A stretch of DNA of 64,000 nt from Pseudomonas fluorescens Q2-87 (GTDB taxonomy: Bacteria > Pseudomonadota > Gammaproteobacteria > Pseudomonadales > Pseudomonadaceae): positions 2,794,556 to 2,858,555 of the forward strand of contig NZ_CM001558.1 in the NCBI RefSeq assembly GCF_000281895.1, in the 5' to 3' direction. A program made the position numbers and the translations under genes. The notes beneath the pieces are model-generated. The model saw only the letters and a program-made list of their open reading frames with translations. It was not told the origin of the DNA and searched no databases. Below, piece by piece: positions 19,067 through 27,428 of the stretch; the stretch's first letter is position 1, and each line of letters begins with the position of its first letter.

Positions 19067-19650
19067 GCCAAACGAAGGACAGATCCAGGAAGGCCATCGA
19101 GGCCATCGCCGTCGGTGCCTCCGCTGGCGGCGTCGAAGCATTGCTCAAGGTGTTCGCGCACCTGCGCAAAGGCTTCCGCTTGCCTATCCTGGTCGTGTTG
19201 CATCTGCCGGACGAGCGTGACAGCCAATTGGCGCGGGTGCTGGGTCATCGCCTCGCCGTGCCGGTGGAAGAAGCCCGGGACAAACAGGACATCTTGCCGG
19301 GCACCCTGTACGTCGCCACGCCCGGCTATCATTTGTCGGTCGAGGCGGATCGCAGCCTGTCGCTGAGCCTGGAAGCGCCGGTTCACCATTCGCGCCCCTC
19401 CATCGATCTGCTGTTCGAGTCGGCGGCCGATGTCTTCGGCCCCAACCTGGTGGCGGTGGTGCTGACCGGCGCCAACCATGACGGCGCCCATGGCCTGGCC
19501 AGGGTCAAGGCAATGGGCGGAATCACCGTCGTCCAAGACCCTGCCGAAGCCCAAGTATCCACCATGCCCGAAGCCGCGCTGGCGCTGCATCAGCCCGACC
19601 ATATCCTCACTTTACAAGGCATCGGCCAATTACTGGCCGGGCTGGAATGA
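19063..19650 (+). CDS. cheB: CheB-type methylesterase catalytic domain without receiver
   Basis: The 195-residue protein is only the CheB esterase domain. The catalytic triad is visible: Ser20 in VGASAGGVEAL, His47 in VVLHLPDERDS, and Asp140 in LTGANHDGAHG. Classical CheB is about 350 residues with an N-terminal receiver that gates activity; it is absent, so activity is not controlled by phosphorylation in cis. Its ATG overlaps the cheR stop (ATGA) and its own stop overlaps the next start, so the four genes are translationally coupled. Its substrate could be a receptor elsewhere or one of the neighbouring kinases. Confidence 0.93.
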   Translation: MSQTKDRSRKAIEAIAVGASAGGVEALLKVFAHLRKGFRLPILVVLHLPDERDSQLARVLGHRLAVPVEEARDKQDILPGTLYVATPGYHLSVEADRSLSLSLEAPVHHSRPSIDLLFESAADVFGPNLVAVVLTGANHDGAHGLARVKAMGGITVVQDPAEAQVSTMPEAALALHQPDHILTLQGIGQLLAGLE

Positions 19651-20921
19651 ACGACATGCCAAGAGATATTCAAGCCAAACTGCTGATCGTCGACGATCTG
19701 CCGGAGAATCTGTTGGCCCTGGAAGCGCTGATCAAGCGCGAAGATCGCGCAGTCTTCAAGGCCTTGTCGGCTGACGAAGCGCTGTCGCTGTTGCTGCAAC
19801 ATGAGTTTGCCCTGGCGATCATTGACGTGCAGATGCCGGAGATGAACGGTTTCGAGCTGGCTGAATTGATGCGTGGCACGGAGCGGACCCGCAGCATCCC
19901 GATCATCTTCGTCAGCGCCGCCGGCCGTGAGCGCAACTATGCCTTTACCGGCTATGAAAGCGGCGCGGTGGACTTCTTGCACAAGCCGTTGGACACCCAC
20001 GCCGTCAAAAGCAAGGTCAACGTATTCGTCGAGCTGTATCGCCAGAAAGAGGCGATGAAGGAGCAGGTCATCGCCCTGGAGCAAAGTCGACGAGAACAGG
20101 AAACGTTGCTGCAGCAGTTGCAGGTGGCTCGCGGCGAACTGGAGCAGGCGGTGCGCATGCGTGACGATTTCATGTCCATCGTTGCCCACGAGGTGCGCAC
20201 GCCCCTCAATGGCCTGATCCTCGAGACCCAGCTGCGCAAGATGCACCTGGCCCGGAACAACGCCGAGGCGTTTTCCCTGGACAAGGTACGGGCGATGGTC
20301 GAGCGCGACGAACGCCAGATCAAAAGCCTGATCCGGTTGATCGAAGACATGCTCGATGTATCGCGCATCCGCACCGGCAAGCTGTCTATCCGCCCGACTC
20401 GTTTCAACCTGACCGCGTTGGTGCAGAATTTGTTGCGCAACTTCCAGCCGCAGATCGCAGCGGCCGAATGCACGCTCAATTGCAACGCCGAGCCGGTGGT
20501 CGAAGGGCAGTGGGATGAGTTTCGTATCGAACAGGTGGTGTCCAACCTGCTGACCAATGCCCTGCGCTATGGCGGCAAAAGCCCGATCGATGTACGCGTC
20601 TACAGCACGTCCGAGCATGCCTGCATCGAAGTCCAGGATCGCGGCATCGGTATCAGCGAAGAGAATCAGAAGCGCATTTTCCAGCAGTTCGAGCGCGTGT
20701 CCTCCAAGGCGGCCTCGGCTGGGCTTGGGCTGGGGCTGTTCATCTCCGAGCAGATTGTGAGCGCACATGGCGGTACAATCACGGTCAATAGCCGCCTCAA
20801 CGAAGGGGCGTTGTTTCGCGTTTGTCTGCCTTTTCACAAAACCGGCGAACAGACGCAACCTCTGAGAGACCCTAAGGTCGTATCAGCAGCTATTGATCGA
20901 ACAAAGGCTTCTCATGAGTGA
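19647..20921 (+). CDS. Response regulator-histidine kinase fusion (REC-HisKA-HATPase)
   Basis: The 424-residue cytoplasmic protein has an N-terminal receiver at about 8-125 (IVDDLPEN; acceptor Asp in AIIDVQMPEMNGFEL; HKPLD), a short coiled coil, HisKA with SIVAHEVRTPLNGLIL near 180, and the ATPase with DRGIGISEENQKRIF and GLGLGLFISEQIV. The order, receiver first and kinase second, means it can be tuned by an upstream kinase and signal onward. It starts in an ATGA overlap with cheB and overlaps the next receiver gene by 8 bp. Confidence 0.93.
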   Translation: MNDMPRDIQAKLLIVDDLPENLLALEALIKREDRAVFKALSADEALSLLLQHEFALAIIDVQMPEMNGFELAELMRGTERTRSIPIIFVSAAGRERNYAFTGYESGAVDFLHKPLDTHAVKSKVNVFVELYRQKEAMKEQVIALEQSRREQETLLQQLQVARGELEQAVRMRDDFMSIVAHEVRTPLNGLILETQLRKMHLARNNAEAFSLDKVRAMVERDERQIKSLIRLIEDMLDVSRIRTGKLSIRPTRFNLTALVQNLLRNFQPQIAAAECTLNCNAEPVVEGQWDEFRIEQVVSNLLTNALRYGGKSPIDVRVYSTSEHACIEVQDRGIGISEENQKRIFQQFERVSSKAASAGLGLGLFISEQIVSAHGGTITVNSRLNEGALFRVCLPFHKTGEQTQPLRDPKVVSAAIDRTKASHE

Positions 20922-21291
20922 AGATGCGCAAGATGTTGTACTGATTGTCGAGGATGACCCGTCGATCCTGATGGTGTTGGCAGCTTACCTGTCGGGGGAA
21001 GGTTATCGCGTGCTGCAAGCCGAAAACGGCGAACAGGCATTCGAGATCCTGGCAAGCAAACCCCACCTGGACATGATGATCACCGACTTCCGCCTGCCTG
21101 GTGGCATCTCCGGGGTGCAGATCGCTGAGCCGGCTGTCAGGTTGCGCCCCGACTTGAAAGTCATCTTCATCAGTGGCTACGCCCAGGAAGTGCGCGACAC
21201 CGACAGCCCTATTACCCGAAAGGCGCCAATCCTGGCCAAGCCTTTCGACCTGGACGTGCTGCAAGAGATCATGCGCACCATGCTGTCCTGA
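20914..21291 (+). CDS. Stand-alone response-regulator receiver domain
   Basis: The 125-residue receiver has IVEDDPSILM near residue 12, acceptor Asp in MMITDFRLPGGISG, the switch FISGYAQEV, and the lysine in AKPFDLDVL. No output domain is present. The ATG overlaps the preceding stop, which makes it the last gene of the kinase-cheR-cheB-kinase operon and a likely phosphate acceptor of that system. Confidence 0.9.
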   Translation: MSEDAQDVVLIVEDDPSILMVLAAYLSGEGYRVLQAENGEQAFEILASKPHLDMMITDFRLPGGISGVQIAEPAVRLRPDLKVIFISGYAQEVRDTDSPITRKAPILAKPFDLDVLQEIMRTMLS

Positions 21292-21293
21292 AG

Positions 21294-21312
21294 GCCTCGC
21301 ACACCGCGAGGC
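21294..21312. terminator. Hairpin between convergent signalling genes
   Basis: GCCTCGC (21294-21300) and GCGAGGC (21306-21312) form a perfect 7-bp stem with a 5-nt loop, 3 bp after the plus-strand stop and 10 bp before the minus-strand stop. T-tracts are weak. Confidence 0.5.
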
Positions 21313-21321
21313 GCTTCTACT

Positions 21322-22992
21322 TCATGCCCCGATCATTTCCCGCACCTTGGCGGTCAGCAGGTCGAAGGTAAACGGCTTGGTGATCATCTGCATGCCCGGG
21401 TCGAGGAAGCCGCCGCGGACTGCGGCATGTTCGGCATAGCCGGTGATGAACAACACCCGCAGGTCCGGACGGATCTGCCGACCGATTTCCGCCAGTTGCC
21501 GCCCATTCATGCCTGGCAGGCCGACGTCACTGATCAACAAGTCGATGCGTTGCCCCGATTGCAGGATGGGCACCGCGCCATCGGCATCGGCAGCCTCGAC
21601 AAAGGCATAGCCAAGCTCGCTGAGCACCGCGCTGACCAATACCCGCACCGCTGGATCGTCTTCGACGATCAGCACTGTCTCGCCGTCCTGGGCATAAGGC
21701 GCATGGTGGGAGTCGACTTGGGGTTCGTGTATTTCCTCGCCGACGAAGCGTGGCAGGTAGAGATTGACCGTGGTGCCTTTGTCGACCTCGCTCTCGATGG
21801 TGACGTGACCACGCGACTGCTTGCTGAACCCGTAGATCATCGACAGCCCCAGCCCAGTGCCCTGGCCGATGGGTTTGGTGGTGAAGAACGGATCGAACGC
21901 GCGATTGATGACCGCTTCGGGCATGCCGCAGCCGGTGTCTTGCACACTCAAGACCACATAGTCGCCGGGCTCCAGGTTGGTGTAGGCGTCGGTGACGTGC
22001 GAGTCCAGGTACCGGTTGAACGTCTGGACCACCAGCTTGCCGCCGTTGGGCATTGCGTCCCGGGCATTGAGCACCAGGTTGAGCAGGGCGCTTTCCAGTT
22101 GGTTGGGATCGGCTTCGGCAATCCAGAGCTGCTCGTCCAGCTGCATGTCCAGGCGGATGCTTTCGTTCAGGCTGCGTTGCAACAGTTCGCCCATGGACAG
22201 CACCAGGGTGTTCATTTGCACGGCCTTGGAGTCGAGCGATTGGCGCCTGGAGAACGCCAGCAGGCGATGGGTCAGCCCGGCGGCGCGGTTGGCTGAGGTC
22301 ACGCCCAGGTCGATCAGGCTGTCGAGATCCTCGATGCGACCACGTGCCAGACGCCGGCGCAGCAGTTCCAGGCTGCCGATGATACCGGTGAGCATGTTGT
22401 TGAAGTCATGGGCGATGCCGCCAGTGAGCTGGCCGACCGCTTCCATTTTCTGCGACTGGCGCAAGGCTTCCTCGTTGTGACGCAATTGAGCGGTACGCTC
22501 TTCCACTTGCTGTTCGAGGGTCTCTAGGGTGTTTTGCAGGCGCAGCTCACTGTTGCTGAGGTCGATCAGGCGATCCCGGGCTTCGTACTGCCTTCGACGG
22601 CCGCGCAAGGCGGTGGTCACCAGGCTGACCAGGGTCACCGGATGGAACGGTCGCTCCAGGAAGGTCACGTTGCCCAACTGCGAGCCGATGCGCGCCGCCG
22701 GGTTCTGTTCCGGCCCGCCATGGTGTGTCAGCAGGACGATAGGCAGGTCGGACCAGGCCGGTTGCTGTTCAATCTGGTTGAACAGCGTTTCCATGTCAGG
22801 CCCCGACAACGCTTCGGAGGCGACTACCAGCAGCCCGGCGCCTTGCTCCAGTTCTTCGCACAAATGACCCAAGTGGCGGCAGACGAGGCCGGCAAAACCG
22901 GCCTCGTTGAGTATCTGGAGGGCAATCTGGCTGTCCCGTCCCAGCGGCGCAAGGATCAGCGCTCGCTCGGACAGTGGCTGGGCCAGCGTCAC
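21322..22992 (-). CDS. Hybrid histidine kinase coupled to the KaiC-like gene
   Basis: The 556-residue soluble protein has an N-terminal receiver-like domain (to about 125) that lacks a clear acceptor Asp, and a coiled coil at about 135-185. HisKA is of the AHDFNN type (TGGIAHDFNNMLTGI, about 200), followed by an ATPase (DTGCGMPEAVINRAFDPFFTTK, GLGLSMIYGF) and a C-terminal receiver with acceptor Asp in LLISDVGLPGMNGRQ. The start is GTG at 22992, inside a GTGA overlap with the KaiC-like stop, so the two are translationally coupled. The degenerate first receiver suggests an unphosphorylated protein-binding module, perhaps contacting the KaiC-like protein. Confidence 0.9.
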   Translation of the reverse strand: MTLAQPLSERALILAPLGRDSQIALQILNEAGFAGLVCRHLGHLCEELEQGAGLLVVASEALSGPDMETLFNQIEQQPAWSDLPIVLLTHHGGPEQNPAARIGSQLGNVTFLERPFHPVTLVSLVTTALRGRRRQYEARDRLIDLSNSELRLQNTLETLEQQVEERTAQLRHNEEALRQSQKMEAVGQLTGGIAHDFNNMLTGIIGSLELLRRRLARGRIEDLDSLIDLGVTSANRAAGLTHRLLAFSRRQSLDSKAVQMNTLVLSMGELLQRSLNESIRLDMQLDEQLWIAEADPNQLESALLNLVLNARDAMPNGGKLVVQTFNRYLDSHVTDAYTNLEPGDYVVLSVQDTGCGMPEAVINRAFDPFFTTKPIGQGTGLGLSMIYGFSKQSRGHVTIESEVDKGTTVNLYLPRFVGEEIHEPQVDSHHAPYAQDGETVLIVEDDPAVRVLVSAVLSELGYAFVEAADADGAVPILQSGQRIDLLISDVGLPGMNGRQLAEIGRQIRPDLRVLFITGYAEHAAVRGGFLDPGMQMITKPFTFDLLTAKVREMIGA

Positions 22993-24506
22993 TGTAGATC
23001 ATCCTTGAGCAACGGATTGTCCGCTCCCATGTAGTTGGGCACTCCCCGCAACACGCCTTGGAATGCCTCAAGCGGTTCGCCTATGGTCATGCCCTGGCTG
23101 CTGATGCGGTATTCGCGAATGGTGGATTCGTGGCTGCCGGTGCGTTTCTTGATGATTGATATCGCCCGGCGAACCTTGCCCAATGCCTCGAAATAACGCA
23201 ACAGAATCACCGTGTCGGCCAGGTAAGTAATGTCCACGGGCGCTTGCATGTCGCCGACCAGGCCATGCTGGGCAACGGTCATGAAAGTCGCCGCGCCCTT
23301 GCGGTTGAGGTAGAGCAACAGCTCGTGCATATGCAGAACCAAGGCGTTTTCCTCTGGCATGGCCGCCTGGTAGCCGTTGATGCTGTCGATAACCACTGTC
23401 TTGATATCGCCTTCATCGACACAACGGCGCACCCGGTGGGAAAACTCGCCGGGGGACAGTTCGGCGGCATCCACCTGTTCAATCAGCAGGTTGCCGGTTC
23501 GCTGCAGTGCCGGCAGGTCAATACCGATGTTTTTCATGCGCTCGAACAACAAGCCCAACTCTTCATCGAAGATGAACAGCGCGGCCTTTTCACCGCGATG
23601 CACCGCGGCGGCCGCGAAGATCATCGAGATCAACGATTTGCCGGTACCGGCAGGGCCCAGGATCAAGGTGCTGGAACCGGTCTCGATACCGCCACCCAGC
23701 AGGGCGTCCATTTCCCCGATGCCACTGGACAGTTGCTGGCGCAAATATTGACCGCGGTGTTCGGCGGCCACCAGGCGCGGAAAGACATGAACCCCGTCGC
23801 CCATGATGGTGAAGTCATGGTAGCCACCGCGGTATTTCTGCCCGCGATACTTGACCACCCGGATCCGTCGCCGCTCGGCGCCGTAGTTGGGGGTCAGCTC
23901 TTCCAGGCGGATCACCCCGTGGGCCACGCTGTGCACGGTCTTGTCGAGGGATTCGGTGGTCAGGTCGTCAAGCAGCAGGACGGTGGCGTCGTAGCGCACG
24001 AAGTAATGCTTGATCGCCAGGATCTGGCGGCGGTAGCGCAGGGAGCTTTGCGCCAGGAGGCGGATCTCCGACAGGCTGTCGAGCACCACCCGGGTCGGCT
24101 TGAACCGCTCGACCACTTCAAAAATCTGCCGGGTCGCTTCGCCCAGCTCCAGGTCCGAGGAATACAGCAAGCTTTGCTGATGCTCGGCATTGAGCAGGCT
24201 CTCGGGCGGGGTCAGCTCGAAAATATGGATGTTATCGTCCAGCGTCCACCCGTGGGAGGCAGCGCCTTGGCGCAGCTCACGCTCGGTTTCCGATAGCGTG
24301 ATGTACAACGAGCGCTCGCCAGCCTGGGAACCGGCCAGTAGAAAATGCAGCGCGACCGTGGTTTTACCGGTGCCCGGTTCCCCTTCCAGCAGGAACACGT
24401 GGCCGCGGGACAGACCACCGGAAAGGATGTCATCCAATCCTTCGATACCGATGGCGGCTTTTGCACTGATCAACTCGTTTGATGTAGACAAAAATAGCCC
24501 TCTCAT
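22989..24506 (-). CDS. KaiC-like tandem RecA-fold ATPase
   Basis: The 505-residue protein has two KaiC domains. Domain 1 has Walker A GEPGTGKTT at residues 42-50 and Walker B VVLDSLSEIRLL. Domain 2 has Walker A GPAGTGKS near 281 and VVIDSINGYQ. The C-terminal part (KRTGSHESTIREYRI) matches the KaiC CII end. Proteins of this kind outside cyanobacteria act in stress or light signalling with a partner kinase, and here a kinase is coupled directly downstream. There is no kaiA or kaiB in the window. The ATG at 24506 has no Shine-Dalgarno; TTG at 24491 is preceded by GAGAGG at good spacing and could be the true start. Confidence 0.9.
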   Translation of the reverse strand: MRGLFLSTSNELISAKAAIGIEGLDDILSGGLSRGHVFLLEGEPGTGKTTVALHFLLAGSQAGERSLYITLSETERELRQGAASHGWTLDDNIHIFELTPPESLLNAEHQQSLLYSSDLELGEATRQIFEVVERFKPTRVVLDSLSEIRLLAQSSLRYRRQILAIKHYFVRYDATVLLLDDLTTESLDKTVHSVAHGVIRLEELTPNYGAERRRIRVVKYRGQKYRGGYHDFTIMGDGVHVFPRLVAAEHRGQYLRQQLSSGIGEMDALLGGGIETGSSTLILGPAGTGKSLISMIFAAAAVHRGEKAALFIFDEELGLLFERMKNIGIDLPALQRTGNLLIEQVDAAELSPGEFSHRVRRCVDEGDIKTVVIDSINGYQAAMPEENALVLHMHELLLYLNRKGAATFMTVAQHGLVGDMQAPVDITYLADTVILLRYFEALGKVRRAISIIKKRTGSHESTIREYRISSQGMTIGEPLEAFQGVLRGVPNYMGADNPLLKDDLQ

Positions 24507-24633
24507 GACTAGGGAAGTGGGCAGCAGGCGGGGTAACGCCTGAAATGAACTGCCTGATCACTTGACCTTCGGCGGTGGTGGCGGTTCCGCTTCCTTTTAC
24601 AAAACGCGCAGTGCCGCACAACTTCGAGAAGGT

Positions 24634-25689
24634 CTATAAACCCTGTTGCAAGGCCGGATCGTCGGGGTTGAGCTGCTCAAGTTGCGCCAACAGGATCTGC
24701 ACATTCTGCAACTGCCCAGTCTCCTTCCAGTAGCTGATCAACAGCACCCGCGCCTTGCGGTCGGCGGGGTAGCGCTGGACGATTTCCTGGAGCTGTTTCT
24801 GCGCGGCTTCCACTTCCTGCTCGGCATGCAGCGTGGTTGCCAGGTCATAACGGTAGTGTCGATTATCTGGCTCAAGTTCCACGGCTTTTGCCAGGCCGAG
24901 CACCGCGTACTCGCTCTGGCCATGCTGCAGCAGCCACATGCCCAACGCATGTTGCAGATAAGCCGATGCGGGCTGGGCCTGCAATTGCCGGGCGAGCAAT
25001 TGCCGCGCGGCTTCGCCTTGGCCCTGTTTGTCCAGCACTTCGATCTGCATGACCAGCGCCGGCAGGTTGTCCGGTTGCAGGTGCAAAGCCTGTTCGAGTG
25101 CCAGTTGGGCTTTTTTCAATTCGGCGTTGTGCAGGTGCAGGCGGGCGAGCTGGTAATGCGACTCGGCGCTTGGCGGACCGTCCCCGAGCACCTGTTCCCA
25201 CGCGTCGATGGCAATCTGCATCGGCCCGAAATACAAGCCAAGGTCATCGGGAGACAAGCCCAGCAACGCGTTTACGGTGGCGAACCGGACGGCCTGGTCA
25301 TTGTCGTCCAGCAGCGGTCCGAGCAACAGGGCGCGCTGGCCGGTTGGCACCAGCCCGCCAATGCTGCCGATGGCGGCACGGCGCACATCGGGCGATTCAC
25401 TGTGCAGATCGGCCTCCGCCAGTTTCAAGGCTAGCGGGCTCGGGTAGTTGGGCAGTTCGGCGTGCAGCCAGACGCGGCGCTTGGGCGACAGGTCCGGCCT
25501 ACCCAGTTGCTGATAAAGCACCCGCGCGGCCCCAGGTTGTCCATTGCGGGCCTTTTCCAGGGCTTCACTGTAGCCACGCTTGATGGCCTCCGGGATTTGT
25601 GGAGTGGTACTGCGTAGCCATACCGCGACAAGACCAATCATCAACAGGACGGACAGGCTGAGAAGCAGATAGCGGCGAGGCGAGGGCAT
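24634..25689 (-). CDS. Membrane-anchored TPR-repeat protein
   Basis: The 351-residue protein has one N-terminal membrane segment (RYLLLSLSVLLMIGLVAVWL) and a large region outside the cytoplasm. The middle (about 80-150) looks like HEAT-type helices (VRRAAIGSIGGL, AVRFATVNALLGL). Tetratricopeptide repeats follow from about 180 to 345 (SHYQLARLHLHNAELKKAQLALEQALHLQP; YLQHALGMWLLQHGQSEYAVLGLAKAVELEP). Such proteins act as assembly scaffolds, for example in cytochrome biogenesis, but nothing local names a partner. ATG 25689 was chosen because the membrane segment begins right after it. It precedes the KaiC-like gene on the same strand with a 127-bp gap. Confidence 0.8.
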   Translation of the reverse strand: MPSPRRYLLLSLSVLLMIGLVAVWLRSTTPQIPEAIKRGYSEALEKARNGQPGAARVLYQQLGRPDLSPKRRVWLHAELPNYPSPLALKLAEADLHSESPDVRRAAIGSIGGLVPTGQRALLLGPLLDDNDQAVRFATVNALLGLSPDDLGLYFGPMQIAIDAWEQVLGDGPPSAESHYQLARLHLHNAELKKAQLALEQALHLQPDNLPALVMQIEVLDKQGQGEAARQLLARQLQAQPASAYLQHALGMWLLQHGQSEYAVLGLAKAVELEPDNRHYRYDLATTLHAEQEVEAAQKQLQEIVQRYPADRKARVLLISYWKETGQLQNVQILLAQLEQLNPDDPALQQGL

Positions 25690-25780
25690 GCAGGCAATCC
25701 ATAACCAGAAGCGTGAAGTGTCGCAAGCTTCGGTCAGGTGGAAGCTTGAGTCAAACCTTCTAGGGGTGTTCATTTGCCCT

Positions 25781-25868
25781 GTGGGAGCGGGCTTGCTCGC
25801 GAAGACGTCTGTAGCTTCGACATCTTATGAAGATGACCGGACGCCTTCGCGAGCAAGCCCGCTCCCAC
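25781..25868. repeat. REPIN (GTGGGAGCGGGCTTGCTCGC type)
   Basis: GTGGGAGCGGGCTTGCTCGCGAAG and its inverse, CTTCGCGAGCAAGCCCGCTCCCAC, flank a short spacer. This is a second REP sequence class, different from the GTGGCGAGGGAGC class, also seen at 36415 and 44104. Confidence 0.9.
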
Positions 25869-25918
25869 AATAGAGCAACTCAATATCCCAAGGTAGCCGT
25901 CATGGACCACAGCCGGAC

Positions 25919-25953
25919 AAAAAAAGCCCCGCGTCCGAATACGGGCGCGGGGC
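25919..25953 (-). terminator. Rho-independent terminator of mexEF-oprN
   Basis: GCCCCGCG (25926-25933) and CGCGGGGC (25946-25953) pair, extended inward by CCG/CGG. On the minus strand the stem is followed by a run of seven T residues. It lies 54 bp after the oprN stop. Confidence 0.9.
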
Positions 25954-26006
25954 AAAAAATTTGGCTGGTTGCGGCCAACCAAAGGAGCTCGGTTGAGCTG
26001 CGAAGG

Positions 26007-27428
26007 TCAGTTGCTGGCGACGGTTTCCGGTTTCCAGCCACCGCCCAGGGCCTTGTAGATCGCGACAATGCCGCGGTACAGGTCGACTTCGGCCTGGGCC
26101 TGGGTGTCTTCGGCGGCCAGGCGTTCACGCTGGGCGTCGAGCAGCACGAGGAAGTCCACGGTGCCTTCGCGGTAGCGAATCTCGGCCAGGTCGGCGGCGG
26201 CACGGCTCGATTCGCTCTGGCGGATCAACGAAATCAGGCGTTGTTGGCGCTTGCCGTAGTCGCTGAAAGCATTTTCCGACTCTTCCAGGGCCAGCAACAC
26301 TTGCTGTTCGTAGGTCGCCAGGGCGCCGTCGGCCTCGGCACTGGCACCGCGCAAGCGAGCCCGCACGCTGCCCAGGTCGAAAGCCGCCCAGGTAATGCTC
26401 GGGCCCAGCGCCCAGGCGTTGGCGGCCGAGGAACCGATCTGTGAACCACGTCCGGCGGTGAAGCCCAGGAAACCGCTCAGGCTGACCCGGGGAAACAGGT
26501 CGGCCTTGGCTACGCCGATACGCGCCGTGGCAGCGGCCAGTTGGCGTTCGGCGCTGAGAATGTCCGGACGACGTTGCAGCAGCTCACCCGGGTCGCCGAT
26601 AGGCAGGGCCTTGGCGATGGCTGGCAGTTGTTTGGGGCTCAGGTCCACGCTCAGCTTGTCGGGACGCTCACCCAGCAGCGTGGCGATACGATTGCGCTGA
26701 CGCACCTGTTCGGCCTGCAGTTGCGGCACGCTGGCTTCCACCGAGGCCAGGCGGGCATCGGCGCGCACCACGTCGAGCTGGTCGCCGACGCCGGCATCAC
26801 GCAGGCTTTCGGTGATCTTGCGCGAGTCCTGCTGGTTCTTCAGGTTGGCCAGGGCAATTTTTTCCCGCAGCTGGGCGCCGCGCAGTTGGCCGTAGGCATC
26901 CACCAGTTCGGCGATCATCGTCACCTGCAACTGATAGAGGTCGGCTTCAGCAGCCTGCTGGTCGGCGTCGGTGGCTTCCAGGTTGCGCTGGATGCGCCCG
27001 AACAGGTCCAGCTCCCAGGCCATGTCCAGGCCCAGATCGTAGCGCTCGGTGTTGACCCGGTCGGTGGTTTGCCCTGGAATCTGGCCTTTGCCCAGGTTGC
27101 TGCTGGCGCGGCTGGTGATGGTCGGCATGGCGTCATTGCTGGCGTCATCGCGAATCGCCCGTGCGGCCCGCAAGCGAGCGAAGGCCACGCGCAACTCACG
27201 GTTGCCTTCCAGGGATCGGGTTACCAACGCGTTGAGGGTCGGGTCGTCGAATTGCTGCCACCAGATGCCTTCGAAACGGGCTCGGTCGAAATTCTTCTGG
27301 CCGGCGGTGCCGTCGGTGGCGGTGGTGATGTTCGCCGCCTCCGTTTGCGGTGCCTTGTAGTCCGGGCCCACGGCGCAGGCGCTCAACGCCAGGACCAGCA
27401 AGCTCGGCACGAACGCTTTCAAACTCAT
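26007..27428 (-). CDS. oprN: Outer-membrane efflux channel lipoprotein OprN
   Basis: The 473-residue TolC/OprM-type channel has a lipoprotein signal peptide (SLLVLALSACAVGPDYKAP, lipidated Cys at about residue 18). It contains the two repeated OEP domains; ERYDLGLDMAWELDLFGRI and FLGFTAGRGSQIGSSAANAWALGPSITWAAFDLG are nearly the same as in P. aeruginosa OprN as I recall it. It forms the trimeric exit duct for MexEF. It overlaps mexF by 4 bp and is followed by a strong terminator. Confidence 0.95.
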   Translation of the reverse strand: MSLKAFVPSLLVLALSACAVGPDYKAPQTEAANITTATDGTAGQKNFDRARFEGIWWQQFDDPTLNALVTRSLEGNRELRVAFARLRAARAIRDDASNDAMPTITSRASSNLGKGQIPGQTTDRVNTERYDLGLDMAWELDLFGRIQRNLEATDADQQAAEADLYQLQVTMIAELVDAYGQLRGAQLREKIALANLKNQQDSRKITESLRDAGVGDQLDVVRADARLASVEASVPQLQAEQVRQRNRIATLLGERPDKLSVDLSPKQLPAIAKALPIGDPGELLQRRPDILSAERQLAAATARIGVAKADLFPRVSLSGFLGFTAGRGSQIGSSAANAWALGPSITWAAFDLGSVRARLRGASAEADGALATYEQQVLLALEESENAFSDYGKRQQRLISLIRQSESSRAAADLAEIRYREGTVDFLVLLDAQRERLAAEDTQAQAEVDLYRGIVAIYKALGGGWKPETVASN

